Origin: RPQJ01 sp963700045
GTDB taxonomy: Bacteria; Pseudomonadota; Gammaproteobacteria; Steroidobacterales; Steroidobacteraceae
NCBI GenBank assembly: GCA_963700045.1
Contig: CAVOWK010000010.1
Span: forward strand, 18,287 to 82,286
Reading direction: 5' to 3'
DNA: 64,000 bases
Both the position numbers and the translations under genes were made by a program. The notes below the pieces were generated by a model, which had not been told where the DNA came from, did no database searches, and worked only from the letters and a program-made list of their open reading frames with translations. Shown here in pieces: positions 25,720 through 34,151 of the stretch (positions are counted from its first letter, which is position 1; every line of letters starts with the position of its first letter).

Positions 25720-26741
25720 GCACCGCGGGCCGATCGCGCCGTTCGACGGCGCTGAGCAGCGTCGCCGTCACGACCGGCGAACCGGCAGGCATCGGCCCGG
25801 ATCTCTGCACCGAGCTGGTCGACATGGCACCGCGGGGCTGCCGTGTCGTCCTGATCGGTGACCGCTCCCTGTTCGGCCGCGCGCGACCGCGCAGCGCCCG
25901 CAAGCTCAAACTGCCGGACTTCAATGCGATGAGCCGGCCACGAGCCGGCGTCGAACTGCTGCACGTGCCGCTGGCGGAACCGGCACGACCCGGCATCCTG
26001 ACGACTGCAAACGCGCGTTACGTGCTCGAGACGCTCGATGTCGCCATCGGCGGCTGCGCCGCGGGTGCGTTCCAGGCGATCGTGACGGCGCCCGTGCAGA
26101 AATCGATCATCAACGAAGCCGGCGTCCCGTTCAGCGGGCACACGGAGTACCTCGCCAGACGCACTGGCGTGCGCCTGCCCGTGATGCTGCTGGTCGGCGG
26201 CGGGTTGCGCGTCGCACTCGCGACCACGCACCTGCCGCTGCGGAAAGTGAGCGCAGCCATCACGCCGTCGCGACTCGAGACCGTGCTGCGCATCGTGGCG
26301 GGCGACCTGCAGTCGATGTTCGGCCTGCGGCGGCCACGACTCCTGGTGCTCGGCCTGAACCCGCACGCCGGCGAAGGCGGTCACCTCGGGCGCGAGGAAA
26401 TCGAGGTGATCGAGCCGACACTGGCGGCCCTGCGCGGCGAAGGTTTCGACCTGGTCGGCCCGGTTCCGGCCGACACTGCGTTCGTGCCGCACCGGCTCAA
26501 GGGCATCGACGCCGTCGTCGCCATGTTCCACGACCAGGGCCTGCCGGTGCTGAAGCACGCGAGCTTCGGCCATGCCGTCAACGTCACGCTCGGCCTGCCG
26601 CTCGTGCGCACGTCCGTCGATCACGGCACGGCGCTCGACCTTGCCGGGACGCGCAAAGCCGATCCCGGCAGCCTGCAGGCCGCGTTTGCGCTTGCGCTCG
26701 AACTGAGCCAGCGCGCGCGGCGCCGGGCATCGCACTGGTGA
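25716..26741 (+). CDS. pdxA: 4-hydroxythreonine-4-phosphate dehydrogenase
   Basis: PdxA oxidises 4-phosphohydroxy-L-threonine in the DXP-dependent pyridoxal phosphate pathway. The start is GTG 25716, overlapping the surA stop (GTGA); the longer open frame upstream lies inside surA. The 341-residue product has VTTGEPAGIGPDL, APVQKSIINEAGVPFSGHTEYLA with metal and substrate residues, LGLNPHAGEGG and VAMFHDQGLPVLK. The neighbours surA and rsmA form the usual gammaproteobacterial operon. Confidence 0.96.
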   Translation: MSTAGRSRRSTALSSVAVTTGEPAGIGPDLCTELVDMAPRGCRVVLIGDRSLFGRARPRSARKLKLPDFNAMSRPRAGVELLHVPLAEPARPGILTTANARYVLETLDVAIGGCAAGAFQAIVTAPVQKSIINEAGVPFSGHTEYLARRTGVRLPVMLLVGGGLRVALATTHLPLRKVSAAITPSRLETVLRIVAGDLQSMFGLRRPRLLVLGLNPHAGEGGHLGREEIEVIEPTLAALRGEGFDLVGPVPADTAFVPHRLKGIDAVVAMFHDQGLPVLKHASFGHAVNVTLGLPLVRTSVDHGTALDLAGTRKADPGSLQAAFALALELSQRARRRASHW

Positions 26742-27556
26742 AGCACGGTCACGCCAAGAAGCGCTACGGACAGCACTTCCTGCACGACCCCGGCACGATC
26801 GACCGGATCGTGCGCGCCATCGACCCGCGTCCGGGCGATCGCCTCGTGGAAGTCGGTCCCGGCCGCGGCGCCATCACGGCACCGGTCCTGGCGCTGGCAG
26901 GCAGGCTCGACGTGGTCGAGATCGATCGCGACGTCGTGCCGCCGCTGCAGGCGCATTGCCGGGGACGCGGGGATCTGCACGTCCACCTGGCCGACGCGCT
27001 CGAGTTCGACTTTCGCGCGCTGCGCGGCGACGGACCGAAGCTGCGCCTGATCGGCAACCTGCCATACAACGTTTCGACGCCGCTGCTTTTCCACTTCATC
27101 TCGCAGCTCGACGCCTTCGCCGACATGCACTTCATGCTGCAGAAGGAGGTGGTCGTACGCATGGCGGCCGCGCCCGGCTCGGGCGATTATGGCCGGCTCA
27201 CGGTGATGCTCGCGCCACATGTCAAAGTGGAACGGCTTTTCGACATCGGCGCCGGCGCATTCAAACCGGCACCCCAGGTCACCTCGACGTTCTTCGCGCT
27301 GACCCCGCATGCCACGCCGCCGTTCGAAATAGCCGACCAGGCCGCGTTCGCGGCCCTGGTGGCGGCCGCTTTCTCGAAGCGCCGCAAGACGTTGCGCAAT
27401 GCGCTGATGGGCCTGCTCGACGTGGAGGGGATCGTGGCCGCGGGCGTGGATCCCGGGGCGCGGGCGGAAACGCTCGCTCCGGCCCGGTTTGCCGCCCTGG
27501 CGAGCCAATGGGTCGCCCGGCGAGGGGACTCGCTCGGCGTTATTCCGGCAGAATGA
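26738..27556 (+). CDS. rsmA: 16S rRNA dimethyladenosine transferase
   Basis: RsmA (KsgA) dimethylates two adjacent adenosines near the 3' end of 16S rRNA during 30S assembly. The 272-residue protein opens with KRYGQHFLHD and has VEVGPGRGAITAPVL for SAM binding, IGNLPYNVSTPLLFH as the catalytic NLPY motif, and FSKRRKTLRNAL at the C-terminal domain. GTG 26738 overlaps the pdxA stop. Downstream lies a separate promoter for the stress protein, so this is probably the last gene of the lptD operon. Confidence 0.97.
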   Translation: MKHGHAKKRYGQHFLHDPGTIDRIVRAIDPRPGDRLVEVGPGRGAITAPVLALAGRLDVVEIDRDVVPPLQAHCRGRGDLHVHLADALEFDFRALRGDGPKLRLIGNLPYNVSTPLLFHFISQLDAFADMHFMLQKEVVVRMAAAPGSGDYGRLTVMLAPHVKVERLFDIGAGAFKPAPQVTSTFFALTPHATPPFEIADQAAFAALVAAAFSKRRKTLRNALMGLLDVEGIVAAGVDPGARAETLAPARFAALASQWVARRGDSLGVIPAE

Positions 27557-27563
27557 TTCCGGA

Positions 27564-27592
27564 TTGGTAGCCCCTCCGGCGCCGCCTATAAT
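27564..27592 (+). promoter_or_regulatory. sigma-70-like promoter for the universal stress gene
   Basis: TTGGTA (27564-27569), a 17-base spacer and a perfect TATAAT (27587-27592) lie in the gap after rsmA. The predicted start near 27599 gives a ~45-base leader, with GGAG before the ATG at 27644. Confidence 0.7.
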
Positions 27593-27643
27593 CTTCCCTG
27601 GACCGCTTTTCGCACCGGAACCACGCGTTCCACGGAGCACACC

Positions 27644-28081
27644 ATGCGCGAATACAAGAAGATCCTGCTCGCTGTGGACATCACCGAAGGCAGCGAGAAG
27701 ATCGCCGAGCGGGCGCGTGACGTCGCCGAGCGTTACGGGGCCGAAGTCATCCTGCTGCACGTCGTGGAATACGTTCCCGTCGAACCGATGGGCGAGGCTT
27801 TGCTGCCGGCCGTGCAGATCGAAGGCGAACTGATCGAACGCGCGACCAAGCGCATCGCCGAGCTCGCGCAGAAGACCGGCCTCGAGAAGGCGGAGCGCAT
27901 CGTGCAGGCCGGCAACATCAAGGCCGAGCTCGTGCGCGTCGCCATGGACCGCGGTGTCGACCTGATCGTGCTCGGCAGCCGCGAACGCCACGGCCTGTCG
28001 ATCATGTTCAACCAGACCGAGGACACGATCCTGCATGCGGCACCGTGTGACGTGCTCGCCGTGCGCTGGAAAAAGACATGA
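27644..28081 (+). CDS. universal stress protein UspA family
   Basis: A 145-residue UspA-fold protein: YKKILLAVDITEGSEKIAERA, GAEVILLHVVEYVP, GVDLIVLGSRERHG and CDVLAVRWKK are the four conserved blocks. The ATP-binding G-x2-G-x9-G-S/T loop is not intact (GSRERHGLSIMFNQTEDT), so it is closer to the non-ATP-binding UspA group. It has its own TATAAT promoter and overlaps apaG by 4 bases (ATGA), so stress expression would carry into apaG-apaH. Confidence 0.9.
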   Translation: MREYKKILLAVDITEGSEKIAERARDVAERYGAEVILLHVVEYVPVEPMGEALLPAVQIEGELIERATKRIAELAQKTGLEKAERIVQAGNIKAELVRVAMDRGVDLIVLGSRERHGLSIMFNQTEDTILHAAPCDVLAVRWKKT

Positions 28082-28461
28082 CGACGGCCGAGGCGAATCG
28101 CATCCGCGTCGACGTCAGCACGAACTACGTAGAGGACCAGTCGAACCCGGGCGAGGGCCGGTTCGTGTTCGCGTACACGATCACGATCCGCAACGAAGGG
28201 ACGAAGCCGGCCCGCCTCGTGACGCGCCACTGGCTCATCACCGACGCCAACGGCAAGGTGCAGGAGGTGGTCGGCGACGGCGTCGTCGGCGAACAGCCGC
28301 ACCTGCAGCCGGGCCAGGGGTTCCGGTATTCCAGCGGCGCCATCCTCGAGACGCCGGTCGGCGCGATGCAGGGCAAGTACCACATGGTCGCGGACGACGG
28401 CGAGCAGTTCGACGCACCGATCGCGCCGTTCCGGCTCGCCATGCCGGGCGTGCTGCACTGA
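28078..28461 (+). CDS. apaG: ApaG (Co2+/Mg2+ efflux-associated, Ig-like) protein
   Basis: A 127-residue single-domain ApaG protein of beta-sandwich fold: IRVDVSTNYVEDQS, YTITIRNEG, ARLVTRHWLITDANGKVQEV, VVGEQPHLQPGQGFRYSSG and GTMxGxYxM-like GAMQGKYHMV are all conserved. Its biochemical role is not established; it lies before apaH in many proteobacteria, as here. It overlaps the stress-protein stop by 4 bases, and apaH follows after 10 bases. Confidence 0.96.
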   Translation: MTTAEANRIRVDVSTNYVEDQSNPGEGRFVFAYTITIRNEGTKPARLVTRHWLITDANGKVQEVVGDGVVGEQPHLQPGQGFRYSSGAILETPVGAMQGKYHMVADDGEQFDAPIAPFRLAMPGVLH

Positions 28462-28471
28462 CGACGGCTCG

Positions 28472-29314
28472 ATGGCCGTCTTTGCGATCGGCGACGTCCA
28501 GGGCTGCAAGGACGAGCTGGACACTCTCCTCGACCGCCTGCGGTTCGACGCGTCGTGCGACCGGCTCTGGTTCGTCGGCGACCTCGTCAACCGCGGACCG
28601 CGTTCGCTCGACACACTGCGCTTCGTCAAGTCACTCGGCGACGCCGCCATCACCATCCTCGGCAATCACGACCTGCACCTGCTCGCCCTCGCACGCGGCG
28701 GCGCGGATTGGCGCGACCGCGATGCAGGACTGCGTCCCATCCTCGACGCGCCGGACGCCGACGAACTGCTCGACTGGCTGCAGGCGCGTCCGCTGCTGCA
28801 TCACGACGCGCGCCTTGGCATCTCGTTGCTGCACGCGGGCCTGCCGCCGCAGTGGAACCTGCAGACGGCAGCAGACTGCGCGGGCGAGGTGCAACGCCAG
28901 CTGAGCGGCGAAAGGGCCGGGCAGCTCTACGAACGCATGTACGGCAACGAGCCGGACACCTGGCGGGACGACCTCGACGGCTGGGACCGCCTCCGCTTTA
29001 CGATCAACGCTTTCACGCGACTGCGCGTGTGCGATGTCGAAACGGGCCGCATGGTGCTCAAGTTCAAGGGCGCGCCTGCAGCCGCACCGCGGGGTACGCA
29101 GCCGTGGTTTCGCATTCGCTGGCGGAAATCCGCCGGTGAACGACTCGTTTTCGGCCACTGGTCCGCCATGGGCTACGTGGACGAAGATCACGCGCTCGGC
29201 CTCGACACGGGATGCGTCTGGGGGGGCACGCTGACCGGGCGGCGCATCGACGTGCCCGACGCCCTACCGGTGCAGGTGGCGAACCAGACCGGCGGACTGC
29301 CGCTCGAGGAATGA
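28472..29314 (+). CDS. apaH: bis(5'-nucleosyl)-tetraphosphatase (symmetrical)
   Basis: ApaH hydrolyses Ap4A to two ADP and controls alarmone levels and RNA 5' NpnN caps. The 280-residue PPP-family phosphatase has FAIGDVQGCKDEL, WFVGDLVNRGP and ILGNHDLHL, the three metal-binding blocks, and VFGHWSAMGY later. It is the third gene after the stress protein and apaG. Its end is 15 bases from the end of a convergent hypothetical gene. Confidence 0.96.
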   Translation: MAVFAIGDVQGCKDELDTLLDRLRFDASCDRLWFVGDLVNRGPRSLDTLRFVKSLGDAAITILGNHDLHLLALARGGADWRDRDAGLRPILDAPDADELLDWLQARPLLHHDARLGISLLHAGLPPQWNLQTAADCAGEVQRQLSGERAGQLYERMYGNEPDTWRDDLDGWDRLRFTINAFTRLRVCDVETGRMVLKFKGAPAAAPRGTQPWFRIRWRKSAGERLVFGHWSAMGYVDEDHALGLDTGCVWGGTLTGRRIDVPDALPVQVANQTGGLPLEE

Positions 29315-29329
29315 GTCGCGGGGCCTGCT

Positions 29330-30010
29330 TCAGGGTTGCGCGGGCTCGGCGACCGCTGCCGGCTTCGCGTGCAGCGATTCGAGCTTGAGGTGGACTGCGC
29401 CGAACTGCGACGTCCGCGGCATGCACGCCAGTGACGAGCCGGGTGCTTCGCGAATCCCCAGCGGCTCCAGGACCTGCGGCAGCAATTGCTGGAAAAGTTC
29501 GCAGTCGCCGTCATCGATGCGACCGATGCGCCGGCCCGTGAACTCGACGATGCGGCGCTCAGCCGGGAACTGCGCCGTCGCCACGTCGACCGCCGTCCCC
29601 TTGCCCTGGGTCCTGGCGACCAGCTCACGCTTCGATTTTTCCGCCTCGAGCTGCGCCAGCAGTTCCGGCGTGGCCTCGGTGGGAACAGCCACCTTGATGC
29701 GCGCCGTCGGCATCAGCTGGACGCCAGTGCCGTCGAGACAGTTGACCCGCACCCAGGGCTCCGGGCGGGCGCCAAGCTCCGTCAGGATGTACGCGATCTT
29801 GTTGTCCAGCCCGCCGCACGCGTAGTAGGTGCCGCGGCCGAAATAGGTGAAGGTGAATTCGTGCTCCGTCCAGACCGCATTGACGGTCGGGGCAACCTCG
29901 CTTCGGCTGGCGTCCGCTGCCGTCTGTGCCCTGGCAGGCACCCCGACACCCGCCGCGGCGAATGCCAGCGCCAGCAGGGCCGGACCGATGCGGAGTCTGC
30001 GTCGTGTCAT
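29330..30010 (-). CDS. secreted protein of unknown function
   Basis: I do not recognise a family. ATG 30010 gives 226 residues with a clear signal peptide (RIGPALLALAFAAAGVGVPARA, cleavage near ARAQ). The mature part has paired aromatics and a Cys (TFTYFGRGTYYACGG), VRVNCLDG, a central Glu/Lys-rich helix and DGDCELFQQLLPQVL, so four cysteines may form disulfides. It is divergent from the kynurenine operon, with TATAAA 9 bases before its start codon, and convergent with apaH. Periplasmic location is inferred; no function is proposed. Confidence 0.75.
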   Translation of the reverse strand: MTRRRLRIGPALLALAFAAAGVGVPARAQTAADASRSEVAPTVNAVWTEHEFTFTYFGRGTYYACGGLDNKIAYILTELGARPEPWVRVNCLDGTGVQLMPTARIKVAVPTEATPELLAQLEAEKSKRELVARTQGKGTAVDVATAQFPAERRIVEFTGRRIGRIDDGDCELFQQLLPQVLEPLGIREAPGSSLACMPRTSQFGAVHLKLESLHAKPAAVAEPAQP

Positions 30011-30021
30011 GGAGCCTAATT

Positions 30022-30027
30022 TATACT
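30022..30027 (+). promoter_or_regulatory. candidate -10 for the haaO operon
   Basis: TATACT ends 6 bases before the haaO ATG. On the opposite strand, TATAAA in the same AT-rich patch ends 9 bases before the start codon of the divergent secreted-protein gene. No clear -35 is visible on either side. If used, both transcripts would be leaderless or nearly so. Confidence 0.35.
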
Positions 30028-30033
30028 CGGACC

Positions 30034-30543
30034 ATGCAGTCTTTGACACCGTTCAACCTCCGGCAGTGGATCGACGCGCACCGGGCCGAGCTGCGCCCGC
30101 CCGTCTGCAACAAGCAGGTGTTCGAACAGGGTGAGTTCATCATCATGGTGGTTGGCGGCCCGAACGCCCGCCACGACTACCACGACGACCCAGGCGAGGA
30201 ATTCTTCTACCAGCTCGAGGGCGACATGCTGCTGCGGACGGTCCAGGACGGCAGGCGAGTGGACATCCCCATCCGCGAAGGCGACGTGCTGCTGCTGCCC
30301 GCCCATGTACCGCACTCTCCGCAGCGTTTCGCCGATACCGTCGGGCTCGTCGTGGAGCGCAAGCGCCGCCCCGGCGAAGCCGACGGCTTCCTCTGGTACT
30401 GCGAACGTTGCGACGCGCGCCTTTACAGCGAATACCTGCAGATCACCGACATCGAAACGCAGCTGCCGCCGGTCTTCGAACGGTTCTGGTCGAATCCCGA
30501 ACACACGGTCTGCCGCGACTGCGGCAGCTCACTGAGGAAGTGA
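30034..30543 (+). CDS. haaO: 3-hydroxyanthranilate 3,4-dioxygenase
   Basis: HaaO opens the ring of 3-hydroxyanthranilate to give the precursor of quinolinate for NAD synthesis. The 169-residue cupin has the iron ligands in RHDYHDDPGEEFFYQLEGDM and HVPHSPQR, and a C-terminal rubredoxin-like site with two CxxC motifs (CERC and CRDC) typical of bacterial enzymes. It is the first gene of haaO-cyclase-kynU-kmo; the next gene begins 4 bases after its stop. Confidence 0.96.
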   Translation: MQSLTPFNLRQWIDAHRAELRPPVCNKQVFEQGEFIIMVVGGPNARHDYHDDPGEEFFYQLEGDMLLRTVQDGRRVDIPIREGDVLLLPAHVPHSPQRFADTVGLVVERKRRPGEADGFLWYCERCDARLYSEYLQITDIETQLPPVFERFWSNPEHTVCRDCGSSLRK

Positions 30544-30547
30544 CCAC

Positions 30548-31393
30548 TTGAACGGCCTCGAGTTCACTGCCGGCGGCCGGCGTTGGCGTGCGGACGTCAC
30601 CGCGCCCGCGGATCTCGCCATCGTGCTCGAGTTCAATGGCGCGCAGCCGAGCTTCTTCGTCGCCACGCCGGCCTCGAGCGAACCCCTGCGGATCGGTAGC
30701 TTCACGGGCAGCGTCGCCAGCGGCGCCAGCTGCAATTGCGCCGTGCATGCGCTGGCCCCGCATTGCCACGGCACCCACACCGAGTGCATCGGGCACGTCA
30801 CGCGCAACCCGGTCACGATCGCGAGCCTGACACCCGTGGCGCCCTCTGTCGCACTGGTCGTCTCGGTCCGGCCGGAGCCGCTCGGCGCGGCAGCGGCTGC
30901 CCTGCAGGGCGATCACGCCGCAGCGGATGACCTCGTGATCCGCCGGGCCGCACTTGCAGCCGCGGCCTCGGCATGGCTTGCTGCCCCATGCACGGCAGTG
31001 GTGATTCGCACACTGCCGAACGGGGCCGACAAACGGCACCGCGCCTATTCCGGCTCACCGAGTCCGGCGCCGTATTTCCTGCCCGATGCCATGCGGTGGC
31101 TGGTCGAGCGCGGGGTCACCTCGCTCGTGGTCGACCTGCCTAGCCTCGACCGCGCCGACGACGGTGGCCGGCTCGCGGCGCATCGCGAATACTGGGGACT
31201 GCCCCCGGGTGCCGACGATGCGGCGCAGGCAACGCGCAGCCAGGCGCTCGTCACCGAACTCGCCTACGTGCCGGACTCGGTGCCTGACGGACTGTACCTG
31301 CTCGATCTGCAGGTACCCGCCTTCGGCTCCGATGCGGCGCCGAGCCGTCCCGTGCTGTATCCGTTGCTGTCGATTCCTGGAGACGCGACGTGA
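30548..31393 (+). CDS. cyclase-family protein, probable arylformamidase of the kynurenine operon
   Basis: A 281-residue member of the cyclase/KynB-like family, expected to hydrolyse N-formylkynurenine. The usual HxGTHxD metal motif appears as HCHGTHTECIGH, with Glu-Cys in place of Asp-Ala, and the protein is ~70 residues longer than classical KynB. DLPSLDRADDGGRLAAH and ELAYVP are further conserved-looking segments. The start is a TTG (30548), 4 bases after haaO, and the end overlaps kynU by 4 bases. Position in the operon is the main support for the function, so I give no symbol. Confidence 0.72.
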   Translation: MNGLEFTAGGRRWRADVTAPADLAIVLEFNGAQPSFFVATPASSEPLRIGSFTGSVASGASCNCAVHALAPHCHGTHTECIGHVTRNPVTIASLTPVAPSVALVVSVRPEPLGAAAAALQGDHAAADDLVIRRAALAAAASAWLAAPCTAVVIRTLPNGADKRHRAYSGSPSPAPYFLPDAMRWLVERGVTSLVVDLPSLDRADDGGRLAAHREYWGLPPGADDAAQATRSQALVTELAYVPDSVPDGLYLLDLQVPAFGSDAAPSRPVLYPLLSIPGDAT

Positions 31394-32667
31394 GGCTCGA
31401 CCGGGAGCACGCGCACGCGCTCGATGCCGGGGATGCGCTCGCGGCCTGGCACGACCGCTTCATCCTGCCGCGCGAGGTGGCCAGCGGCCGCGAACTCGTC
31501 TACCTGTGCGGGCACTCGCTGGGCGCGCAACCCGTGCTGGCCACCGAGTACGTCGAGGACGTGATGCGCGACTGGCGCTCACTCGCGGTCGAAGGACACT
31601 TCACCGGACGTCATCCGTGGCTGACGTACCACGAGCGGCTCGCACCCGCGCTGGCCACGCTGGTCGGGGCCGAGCCGGCCGAAGTCATCGCGATGAACAC
31701 GCTCACGGCCAACCTGCACCTGATGCTGGTGAGCTTCTACCGGCCGTCTGGCACGCGCCGCGCAATCCTGATGGAACGCTCGGCGTTTCCCTCCGATCGC
31801 CACGCCGTCGAATCGCAGGTGCGCTTCCACGGCCTCGACCCGGCGCAGGACCTGATCGAGATCGCACCGCGCGACGGCGAAGACCTGCTGCGCACCGAAG
31901 ACATCGTCGCGACAATCGAGCGAGAGAGCGCGCGGATCGCCACGATCCTGCTGCCAGGAGTGCAGTACCTGACAGGCCAGGTGCTCGACGTCGAGGCAAT
32001 CACGGCCGCGGGACGTGCCGCGGGCTGCATCGTCGGCTGGGATCTCGCGCACGCCGTTGGCAACGTGCCGGTCTCGCTGCATGACGCGGGCGCGGACTTT
32101 GCCGTGTGGTGCAACTACAAGTACCTGAACGGCGGCCCGGGTGCCGTGGGCGGTGCGTTCGTGCATGCGCGCCACGCAACCGACACGTCGTTGCCGCGCT
32201 TCGCCGGCTGGTGGGGCCACGACCAGGCCACGCGCTTCCTGATGGCGCCCGAGTTCAATCCCACGCCGGGCGCGGCAGGCTGGCAGCTCAGCAATCCGCC
32301 GATACTCGCCATGGCGCCGCTAGCGGCGTCGCTCGAGCACTTTGCCGCGGCCGGCCTGCCGGCTCTGCGCCAGAAGTCGGTCGCCTTGACGGGATACTTC
32401 GAACGCCTGGTGCAGGCGCGACTTGCGGGGCACGTCGAGATCATCACGCCCTCCGATCCACGGGCGCGCGGCGCCGCGTTGTCGCTGCGACTGGTCGGGC
32501 TCACGCGCGATCGCGCACGCGCGGTCTTCGACGGCCTGCGACGGCGATCCATCCTGCCTGACTGGCGCGAGCCGGACGTGATCCGAGCCGCGCCGGTGCC
32601 CTTCTACAATCGCTTCGACGACGTCTGGCGCTGCGTGGATGCGCTGCACGCGGAACTCCGGGAGTGA
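31390..32667 (+). CDS. kynU: kynureninase
   Basis: KynU cleaves 3-hydroxykynurenine to 3-hydroxyanthranilate and alanine, using PLP. The 425-residue protein has VYLCGHSLGAQP, MNTLTANLHLML, GWDLAHAVGNVP with the cofactor Asp, and NYKYLNGGPGAVGGAFVH with the Schiff-base lysine. GTG 31390 overlaps the preceding stop. The end overlaps kmo by 4 bases, so the whole operon is translationally coupled. Confidence 0.96.
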   Translation: MRLDREHAHALDAGDALAAWHDRFILPREVASGRELVYLCGHSLGAQPVLATEYVEDVMRDWRSLAVEGHFTGRHPWLTYHERLAPALATLVGAEPAEVIAMNTLTANLHLMLVSFYRPSGTRRAILMERSAFPSDRHAVESQVRFHGLDPAQDLIEIAPRDGEDLLRTEDIVATIERESARIATILLPGVQYLTGQVLDVEAITAAGRAAGCIVGWDLAHAVGNVPVSLHDAGADFAVWCNYKYLNGGPGAVGGAFVHARHATDTSLPRFAGWWGHDQATRFLMAPEFNPTPGAAGWQLSNPPILAMAPLAASLEHFAAAGLPALRQKSVALTGYFERLVQARLAGHVEIITPSDPRARGAALSLRLVGLTRDRARAVFDGLRRRSILPDWREPDVIRAAPVPFYNRFDDVWRCVDALHAELRE

Positions 32668-34040
32668 AGCGATCGGTCACGATCCTGGGCGCAGGCCTCT
32701 CCGGCGCGCTGATGGCCATCTACCTCGCACGGCAAGGCCGGCAGGTGCAGGTGCTCGAACGCCGCCCGGACCTGCGCAAGGTCGACATGGATGCAGGCCG
32801 CTCCATCAACCTGGCGCTTGCGGATCGCGGCATCCATGCGCTGCGCGAGGCCGGCGTGTTCGAGGACGTCGAACCGTTGCTGATCCCGATGCGGGGTCGC
32901 ACGCTGCACGCACCCGACGGTTCCCTCACGTTCGCGCCCTATGGCCAGCGGCCGCACGAAGTCATTCATTCCGTCTCACGGCCGGGCCTGAACCGCGCCC
33001 TGCTCGATCACGCGCAGCGTCACTACGGCATCGAGCCACGGTTCCTGCAGGCGGCACGCACGCTCGATTTCGAGCGCGACGAACTCGTCATGCTCGACGA
33101 AGTATCGGGCAACACGTACACGCAGCCGCTCGCACCGCTGATCGCCGCCGACGGCGCGGGTTCCATCGTGCGACGCGCGATGACCGGCCAGCTCGGCGTG
33201 CGCGTCGTCGAGGACATGCTCGAGCACGGCTACAAGGAGCTCACGCTGCCGGCCGGGCCTGGCGGCTCGCACCGCATCGAGCGCAATGCGCTGCACATCT
33301 GGCCGCGCGGCGGCTTCATGCTGATCGCGCTGCCGAACGTCGGCGGCAGCTTCACCGTCACACTGTTCCTTGCGCTGAAAGGTGGCGCGGAGAGCTTCGC
33401 TGCACTGGACAGCCGCGAGAACATCGATGCGTTCTTCACCAGGCATTTCCCCGACGTCGTGCCGCTGATGCCGGGACTCGCCCGCGAATTCCTCGAAAAT
33501 CCCGTCGGCCGCATGGGCACGGTCCACGCGGACGCGTGGTCGGCCGGCGAGGCCGCCGTGCTGCTCGGCGATGCCGCACATGCGATCGTGCCGTTCCACG
33601 GCCAGGGCATGAATGCTTGCTTCGAGGACTGCTTCGAACTCGATCGCCTGCTGCGCTCAGCCGGCGACTGGAAGTCCGCATTCGAGACGTTCTTCCAGTT
33701 GCGCAAGCCCGACACCGATGCGATCGCCGCGATGGCCCTCGAGAACTTCCTCGAGATGCGGGATACGGTCCGCGACCCCAAGTTCATGCTGCGCAAGGAA
33801 CTGAGCTTCGAGCTCGAGCGGCGTCACCCGGAACGCTTCATTCCGCGCTATTCGATGGTGATGTTCCATCACGAAATCCCGTACCACGTCGCCTTCGAGC
33901 GCGGGAAAAGGCAGGTCGACGTGCTGACACGCCTCACGACGACGGCAGATTCAGTGGCGGATATCCCGACTGCGCAGATGGACGCGCTGGTGACCGGGCT
34001 GCTTGATCCGCTCCCGGTCTCGCCTGCCGGGGGGCATTGA
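32664..34040 (+). CDS. kmo: kynurenine 3-monooxygenase
   Basis: A 458-residue FAD monooxygenase that converts kynurenine to 3-hydroxykynurenine. It has the FAD dinucleotide fold ILGAGLSGALMAIYLARQG, DMDAGRSINLALADRG, a DG motif region and GDAAHAIVPFHGQGMNACFED. GTG 32664 overlaps kynU. It is last in the operon. Tryptophan 2,3-dioxygenase, needed for the first step, is not in the window. Confidence 0.96.
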   Translation: MKRSVTILGAGLSGALMAIYLARQGRQVQVLERRPDLRKVDMDAGRSINLALADRGIHALREAGVFEDVEPLLIPMRGRTLHAPDGSLTFAPYGQRPHEVIHSVSRPGLNRALLDHAQRHYGIEPRFLQAARTLDFERDELVMLDEVSGNTYTQPLAPLIAADGAGSIVRRAMTGQLGVRVVEDMLEHGYKELTLPAGPGGSHRIERNALHIWPRGGFMLIALPNVGGSFTVTLFLALKGGAESFAALDSRENIDAFFTRHFPDVVPLMPGLAREFLENPVGRMGTVHADAWSAGEAAVLLGDAAHAIVPFHGQGMNACFEDCFELDRLLRSAGDWKSAFETFFQLRKPDTDAIAAMALENFLEMRDTVRDPKFMLRKELSFELERRHPERFIPRYSMVMFHHEIPYHVAFERGKRQVDVLTRLTTTADSVADIPTAQMDALVTGLLDPLPVSPAGGH

Positions 34041-34093
34041 GTCCCAGTCGGCGCGGCGACGGTTCCGGCCGCCGCCCGGCCGCGACACACGCG

Positions 34094-34122
34094 TTGTGCG
34101 GTGGACGCCCCATCACTATGCT
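34094..34122 (+). promoter_or_regulatory. sigma-70-like promoter for the amidohydrolase operon
   Basis: TTGTGC (34094-34099), a 17-base spacer and TATGCT (34117-34122) lie after kmo. They give a ~23-base leader to the ATG at 34152, which is preceded by GGGAG. Confidence 0.5.
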
Positions 34123-34151
34123 GCCGCTGCACAACAATCGGGAGTCTCGCC

